Shown: positions 61,318 to 64,000 of the stretch, piece after piece
Layout of the letters: the number at the start of each line of letters is the position of its first letter
Numbering within the stretch: position 1 is the stretch's first letter
Source of the DNA: Sesamum alatum
Lineage: Eukaryota; Streptophyta; Magnoliopsida; Lamiales; Pedaliaceae
NCBI GenBank assembly: GCA_034509735.1
Contig: JACGWO010000003.1
Coordinates: 5,394,001-5,458,000 of the forward strand
Direction of reading: 5' to 3'
DNA: 64,000 bases
Notes under the pieces: generated by a model
What the model saw: only the letters and a program-made list of their open reading frames with translations
Databases searched by the model: none
Told to the model about the DNA's origin: nothing
Position numbers and translations under genes: made by a program

Positions 61318-64000
61318 TATTAAAAGGGAACCAATTACACGGATTGACTGTGAAATCTTAAGATGGTCTTAGATTTCCAGAAAACTTAACTCACATAATT
61401 GGATGAGGACGTTCCTCAGCGCTTGCCGGAGGGGTCGACAACTAAGGCAACGTTTGGCGATCAAAAGTTGAAGGATGACCACCGGCAAGTAAGATATAAT
61501 GATGTTGGCTCAAACTATGCTTCGTTTGCATCATGTCTATATGGTCCTGGACCAGCATGTGGGGTAAAATGCAACGAAGGCATGTTTGGAGCTAAGATGA
61601 CGGAAGGGATGTCGGTACAAAGAACATGGAGTGATGATGCAATCCCTAGTGGAGAAGCTCAAAAGACCTCCACGTCAGTCTTGAAAAGGAGACGTACATT
61701 GACATGATCCTTCAGTCTCTTCCTCCCTCCTACGAACCATTAATTATCAACATGAATGAGCTTAGAAAAGATCTTCATAGGTTGGTAATTATGTTGGTCT
61801 AATACGAGGCAACGATTGCAAAATCTGCGCCGTCGGTACTAGTAGGAGAGGCTTCAACCTCCATGGTGAAAGGCAAAGGTGCCAGACGCCAAAAGAGGAA
61901 GAAGGGTAAGGTGACATCAACTATTAAGCACTTCAAGTGTTGTTCCTTTACAACACAAGGTGGAGGTAAAGGAAAGAGCAAAAGGTTCAACAGTGAAGTT
62001 CATAGATTCTAAGAACGTAAGCATTCACTGTCGTAAAGGGGGCCATTGGAAAAAGGGAGTATCCTGAACCTCTCTCCAATGTAGGTAAAATTTGATATTG
62101 AGTATTGACATGATCACTTTTTCTCTTTTTGGTATTTGATACCATTCCTATCACTAATCTGCGGTGGTTTGCAGAAAGTGAATAAGGACTTAAAAGCCAA
62201 GAACAGTTCTAGGATTCAACAATGGCAAGGTCCATTGATGAAAAGGACTAGAGACTTGTTAGGCCCATAATCGTGATCATGTTAGGATAATATAGGAATT
62301 ACGTAACCTAGCATGATCAAAAGTATGTCTCTTTGTTGGACAAAGGTTTTATTACATACATACTTGATCAAACAAAATTATTGAATATTGATTCATGTTT
62401 GCTAGTAGTTACACGTAAATTCCTATAACACCATTCCATAAAAGGTTTATGGATACTCAAAATTCAAATTATCTAAATGGATTAATCAAGACCAACTTAC
62501 AAATTTGGCATCTACAACAGCTAGGACGTTTCTTCCTATTAAAAGATAAGTAAATTGGAAAGTTCGATGAATCTAGAAATAGATGATTCGAATCGACTAA
62601 ATTTACGAGTCTTTTATAAAGAAGAAAGTCCCCAAGCTCTTTGTTGGACGAAGTAGGCTTGCCAAATAGTCTATTGGAAGGGATCCAATAAGACAACTGT
62701 AGGTTACTAATACACAAGACCATAAGAGGGTTCAAAAGTCTAAAAGTCCCATAGGAGGTTTGGGAATTAGACTTAAGGAGGTGAACCATAAATGGTTGCA
62801 AAATTAAACCTGTTTCGATAGGATCGAAAAGGCCGTGTATTTAGTGGGAGCTCTTGAGCATCCAAGTTGGGAATGGAATTCTCAATGAAACATTTCCTGT
62901 AAAGGCCAAGTATGATGCTCTCTGATAAAGGGAACGATCGAATCTCGTTGGACGAAGATCGATCGAAGTTTCGCCCAATTACCTTAGCCCGTGTAGACGT
63001 AGACTCAAAATTGCCAACGTAAGGAACGTGGCACTTTGCTAGGAGTCACGCACAAGGAGCCATGGTTTGGCAAGCCTGTGTCGCGAAAAAAGTCCTTGAG
63101 CATGTAGAAAGATCCTACATACGTCAAGGGACTAGTGGGAGACAAATTAGACTCGGTGTCTAATTTGTACAAGTTTACGACAGAATAATACTAACGTTGC
63201 TTAGAATTGCATTACTTAAATTGATCATATTCCAAGTCCCCTTAAGAACAAACCCGAATGTCGTAAGAGGTACGAGTGATCAGGATATGTTCGGTCAAAT
63301 TTGGATAGCAATCCAAATGACTTGCGAAACGTGATGTTGGACATCGTAGTAGGATTTATGGAGAGGAGCCATAGAATCCACTGGGAAATTCAAACAAGGT
63401 TTGGAACACCGCATAAATTGGAATATTCGTTTTGACGAGCTCATACGGAGCATGACTCGGTCTTAAACAACATAGGTGATCACTGGGAGTAGAAAATGGC
63501 GTTCCAAGTATTTAAGTGTGTAATATCTTGATTCATGGATGAATTCAAGGCATTAGGAATCACTAAAACACAAATCGTAACTCACGAAAATTCTCCATGA
63601 CATTTTAGGGTTCCCACATACATATCATGAATTGAGCTTTTCAAAGACTCAGTCATGGTAGACTGATGAGAAAAACTCATATATGTAGAGGGACAAGTTG
63701 TTCGAGACTCAGTCATAGTAAGACTGATGAGAAAGCTTAGATACTATGAATAAAGCATCAGTCATTCGAGACTTAGTCACGATGGACTAATGAGAAGGCT
63801 TGGATGTTGAGTATCCCCTACGTCTTAATCCTAGGCAAACATATGTTTACTCGGTGCATAGGAACCGATGTTGAGAGTGTTCTAGCATGGCTCAACATAA
63901 ATCGGTAATGCACTGAGGGGTTGAAGACAGCAATCAAGAACGATCCTTAGTACCTGAATAAGGACTAAAGATGTGTTCATGATGCACCGTCTGTGAGAGT
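61318..64000 (+). pseudogene. Element D gag-pol, heavily decayed
   Basis: The gag start codon is lost. Remnants recognisable by eye are gag LPEGS near 61420, the gag core near 61550-61770, a Lys-rich tail with a damaged zinc knuckle (about 62010-62060), integrase-like pieces (about 62480-63170) and RT-like pieces (about 63230-63850). RNase H-like sequence may begin near the edge. It has many stops and indels, at a level of decay like element A. Confidence 0.65.

Larger units (their letters stand above)
55109..64000 (+). mobile_element. Copia element D, old, cut at both sides
   Basis: It starts mid-LTR where C2 ended and runs off the window end. The order is LTR 3' part, primer site, leader with CG island, solo LTR insertion (58273-60516), second part of the leader, and decayed gag-pol from about 61318. 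Confidence 0.8.

Overview
This is a stretch of nuclear plant DNA, almost certainly from a eudicot (Lamiales is a guess from the flavour of the repeats, not shown). Evidence for a plant nuclear genome: a split receptor-like cytoplasmic kinase gene with GT..AG introns, an intron-containing elongator tRNA-Met, a plant Helitron-type helicase, and dense Ty1/Copia LTR retrotransposons primed by initiator tRNA-Met. Only two loci look like normal working genes: the kinase gene (32313-35199) and the tRNA (40096-40182). About three quarters of the window is Copia-type retroelement DNA with long LTRs of about 2 kb.

Left block, 1-28739: an old Helitron helicase gene is broken into 7676-8846 and 27880-28739. 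Between the halves sits a plus-strand Copia element (8847-27874, target duplication GTTCG), and inside that sits a younger minus-strand Copia element (11193-21348, target duplication CAAGG) that keeps a 718-residue open integrase/reverse transcriptase frame. Upstream of the helicase lie an LTR fragment (6755-7675) and a minus-strand Copia element (1-6749) that runs off the window start with its integrase frame still open.

Middle block, 28740-40850: AT-rich non-coding DNA, a small non-autonomous TRIM-like LTR element (30330-31885, target duplication AAAAG), the six-exon kinase gene, two related MITEs (one of them split by a solo LTR at 37058-39078), a long foldback, the tRNA gene, and a 5'-truncated LINE tail.

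Right block, 40861-64000: a truncated minus-strand Copia fragment joined head to head to a plus-strand Copia element (43414-55108). The latter is internally chimeric: it contains two successive leader-gag units and carries a solo LTR in its first gag gene. It ends inside the LTR of an older plus-strand element (55109-64000, off the end), which itself holds an inverted solo LTR of its own family.

The most interesting structure that ordinary annotation would miss lies in the non-coding parts of these retroelements and is shared between families whose proteins have decayed to different degrees. It comprises a CpG-rich alternating CG island in each leader, a pair of near-palindromes about 80 nt apart, a TATAAATA box about 90-105 nt before gag in the younger copies, and an LTR module found in nine LTR copies. 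All similarities were judged by eye; no alignment or search was run.
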